Made by a program: the position numbers and the translations under genes. The notes beneath the pieces are model-generated. The model was not told the origin of the DNA. It did no database searches and worked only from the letters and a program-made list of their open reading frames with translations. Below, one piece after another: positions 6,846-8,843 of a DNA stretch of 8,843 nt. This stretch comes from CAZLHO01 sp964559455 (lineage in GTDB: Bacteria > Krumholzibacteriota > Krumholzibacteriia > LZORAL124-64-63): the NCBI GenBank assembly GCA_964559455.1, contig CAZLHO010000086.1:1-8843 (forward strand), in the 5' to 3' direction. Every line of letters starts with the position of its first letter. Within the stretch, counting starts at the first letter, position 1.

Positions 6846-8109
6846 CGGGCTCGTCGTCGGATACCGTCGTCTCCTCGTCCAACACCTCTTCGTGGCGCTT
6901 GATCACGAAGAGGGTGACGTCGTCCTCCCAGGGCAGGCCGCCTCCGTAGGATCTCACCGTCTCCATCACCTGCTCCACGATCTCCCCGGCGCCGCTTTCG
7001 AGGTGCTCCTTCACCGTTGCGATCAGGCGGTCCCTGCCGAAGTCCACCGGCTCGGCGTCGGTGTCGGCGCCGGGCAGGGCGGGCGGCTTCCTCTCGATCA
7101 GGCCGTCGCTGAACAGCACCAGCGCGTCGCCCGGACGGATCAGGGCGAAGCTGCGGCGGTAGCGGGCGTCGGGCAGGGGCCCCAGGACCGGCCCGGTGCT
7201 GTGCAGCTCGAAGACCCGGTCGGCGTCGCTGCTGAACAGCAGCGGCGGACAGTGGCCGCAGTTGACGAAGATCAGGTTGCCGGACTTCTCCAGCTCGCCG
7301 TAGAAGAGCGAGACGAAGCGGCTGGACAGCCCGCTCTGGTGGATGACGTTGTTCAGGTTCTCGATCGTGACGTTGATCTTGCGGTCGTTGGCGATGCCCA
7401 TGCGCAGCCCGGTCATCGCGTCGCGGGCCTGCAGGGCGGCGGGCAGCCCGTGGCCGCTGGCGTCGGCGATGGTGATGCCGATGACGTCCTCCTCGACCTC
7501 CTGGGCGTCGTAGACGTCGCCGCCCACCTCCTCGGCCGGCAGGGACACCGCGGCCAGCTCGTAGCCGGGCAGCTCGGGCATGTACAGGGGCAGCAGGCTC
7601 TGCTGGATCTGCTGGGCCTGGCGCAGCTGGCCCTCCAGCGCGCTCTGGCGCAGCTTCAGCCCGACCGAGGTGCGGATGGTCTGCAGGATGAAGTGGATGT
7701 GCCCTTCCTCGTCCCTTCGCTGCACGCCGAAGCTCAGGATGTAGGCCGGGGAGCCGCCGAGGTAGATGGCCGCGTAGTCGAGGTGCGAGAACTGGTACTC
7801 GATCGCCGGGTCGAAACCGGGCGTCTCGGGCGTGATCATCACCATCCGCTCGCGGATCAGTTCCTTGATGATGGGATAGTCGGCGGGCACCCGCTTGCCG
7901 GTGATGCTGTCGCCGTACTCGCCGACGCTGGCGATCAGTTCGAAGTCGCCGCCGGATTCGCGGTAGAGCCGGCCGCTCTCGATGCCGTACTCCTCGGCGA
8001 AGCTCTCGACGATCTTGCCCAGGATGTCGCGCAGCATGCGGTCGGGCCTGGTCGAGCTGTCGATCTCGCGCAGCACGGCCTCGATGTTGCGGTAGAACTT
8101 CTTGTACAC
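6808..8109 (-). CDS. GAF-domain SpoIIE/RsbU-type PP2C serine phosphatase
   Basis: Predicted cytoplasmic Mg/Mn-dependent serine/threonine phosphatase of 433 aa. I start it at the GTG at 8109-8107 because GAGGAGGA (8120-8113) lies directly upstream on this strand; a TTG 60 bp further up would fall in the candidate -10 and has no ribosome site. Residues about 10-155 look like a GAF-type sensor domain. Residues about 155-175 form the QLRQAQQIQQSLLP coiled linker typical of RsbU-like switch phosphatases. The catalytic domain has EEVGGDVYD (193-201; metal ligands D198, D201), IADASGHG (214-221; D216), FSDGLIE (333-339; D335) and EDDVT (395-399). All expected aspartates are present, so it should be active. 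The tail 405-433 is acidic and low in complexity. Family members dephosphorylate anti-sigma antagonists or similar STAS proteins; none is encoded here, so the partner is unknown. It converges on the membrane-protein gene and overlaps it by 38 bp. It is divergent from moxR. Confidence 0.88.
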   Translation of the reverse strand: MYKKFYRNIEAVLREIDSSTRPDRMLRDILGKIVESFAEEYGIESGRLYRESGGDFELIASVGEYGDSITGKRVPADYPIIKELIRERMVMITPETPGFDPAIEYQFSHLDYAAIYLGGSPAYILSFGVQRRDEEGHIHFILQTIRTSVGLKLRQSALEGQLRQAQQIQQSLLPLYMPELPGYELAAVSLPAEEVGGDVYDAQEVEEDVIGITIADASGHGLPAALQARDAMTGLRMGIANDRKINVTIENLNNVIHQSGLSSRFVSLFYGELEKSGNLIFVNCGHCPPLLFSSDADRVFELHSTGPVLGPLPDARYRRSFALIRPGDALVLFSDGLIERKPPALPGADTDAEPVDFGRDRLIATVKEHLESGAGEIVEQVMETVRSYGGGLPWEDDVTLFVIKRHEEVLDEETTVSDDEPVNPGLRLPGAPE

Positions 8110-8168
8110 GGATCCTCCTCGGATGGCTTCCAGCAGGCAAAGGATGCAGGCACCTTCGGGCGGCTGCA

Positions 8169-8174
8169 ACTATA
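8169..8174 (-). promoter_or_regulatory. Candidate -10 element for the phosphatase gene
   Basis: On the minus strand TATAGT (5 of 6 to TATAAT) lies at 8174-8169. It would give a start point near 8162 and a leader of roughly 50 nt before the GTG at 8109. The hexamer 17 bp upstream (CGTCCT, 8197-8192) does not resemble a -35 box, so either an activator or another sigma factor would be needed, or the match is chance. Confidence 0.3.
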
Positions 8175-8195
8175 TTCGCCGGAATGTGTAGAGGA

Positions 8196-8205
8196 CGGGC
8201 GCCCG
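8196..8205. repeat. 10-bp perfect palindrome between the divergent candidate promoters
   Basis: CGGGCGCCCG reads the same on both strands. It sits 4 bp upstream of the rightward -35 hexamer and covers the -35 position of the leftward gene, where a shared regulator could bind. In DNA this GC-rich, short GC palindromes are common, so operator function is only a possibility. Confidence 0.25.
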
Positions 8206-8209
8206 GCGG

Positions 8210-8238
8210 TTGTGCGCGCGCCCCCGCGCCGCTAGACT
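8210..8238 (+). promoter_or_regulatory. Candidate sigma70-like promoter of the MoxR gene
   Basis: TTGTGC (8210-8215) and TAGACT (8233-8238) are separated by 17 bp. Each keeps the most conserved bases (TTG in -35; TA...T in -10). The predicted start near 8245 leaves about 50 nt before the TTG start codon at 8297, with GGGGAGGA (8285-8292) as ribosome site. The spacer is entirely G and C. Confidence 0.45.
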
Positions 8239-8296
8239 ACACAGGCGCACCATTGCGGCTCGCCGGCGGCCGCCCACACGCAGCGGGGAGGATCCC

Positions 8297-8843
<547 letters not shown>

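Noticed and set aside
8110..8169. N-terminal 20-residue extension of the phosphatase from a TTG at 8169
   Set aside because: The TTG abuts the candidate -10 and has no ribosome site, whereas the GTG at 8109 follows GAGGAGGA.

Overview
This is a high-GC bacterial window holding six protein-coding genes, one of them cut by the right edge. There are no RNA genes, insertion sequences, CRISPR arrays or phage genes that I can see. The first gene ends in a FlgD-like / type IX-style C-terminal domain (PNPFNP ... GRDAAG ... SGVYF ... KMALLK). That domain is common on secreted proteins of FCB-group and neighbouring uncultured phyla such as Krumholzibacteriota, Eisenbacteria or Latescibacterota. With the high GC, the strong Shine-Dalgarno sites and the GTG/TTG starts, this suggests such a lineage. 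That is inference, not proof.

Layout. (1) 118-2808 (+): a large secreted LVIVD-type beta-propeller protein with a fibronectin-III-like and a C-terminal sorting-type domain. Its middle is conspicuously AT-rich and Tyr-rich. A perfect 12-bp stem-loop follows it. (2) 2990-6845 (+): a probable three-gene operon behind a sigma70-like promoter (TGGACA-N17-TATCCT). It encodes an adenosine-deaminase family enzyme, a phosphofructokinase whose key residues (GGDDT, PKTMDND) predict pyrophosphate rather than ATP as phosphoryl donor, and a GT-C-like multi-pass membrane protein. The first two genes overlap by 4 bp (ATGA); the third starts 23 bp later. (3) 6808-8109 (-): a GAF-SpoIIE/PP2C-type serine phosphatase, convergent with the membrane protein and overlapping its 3' end by 38 bp. 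(4) 8297-8843 (+): the N-terminal 182 codons of a MoxR-type AAA+ ATPase with a TTG start, divergent from the phosphatase across a 187-bp region with candidate promoters in both directions.

How they fit together. The add-pfp pair makes metabolic sense as a purine-nucleoside salvage enzyme next to PPi-linked glycolysis, though the link is only suggested by translational coupling. The phosphatase belongs to a class that usually controls partner-switching sigma-factor or secretion modules, but no anti-sigma kinase or antagonist gene is visible here. MoxR genes usually lead operons with DUF58 and von Willebrand-domain genes, which would lie to the right of the window.

I did not find a clearly novel system. 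The most interesting points are the predicted PPi-PFK coupled to a deaminase with a non-canonical TDNP motif, the compositional mosaic inside the secreted propeller gene, and the overlapping convergent 3' ends.
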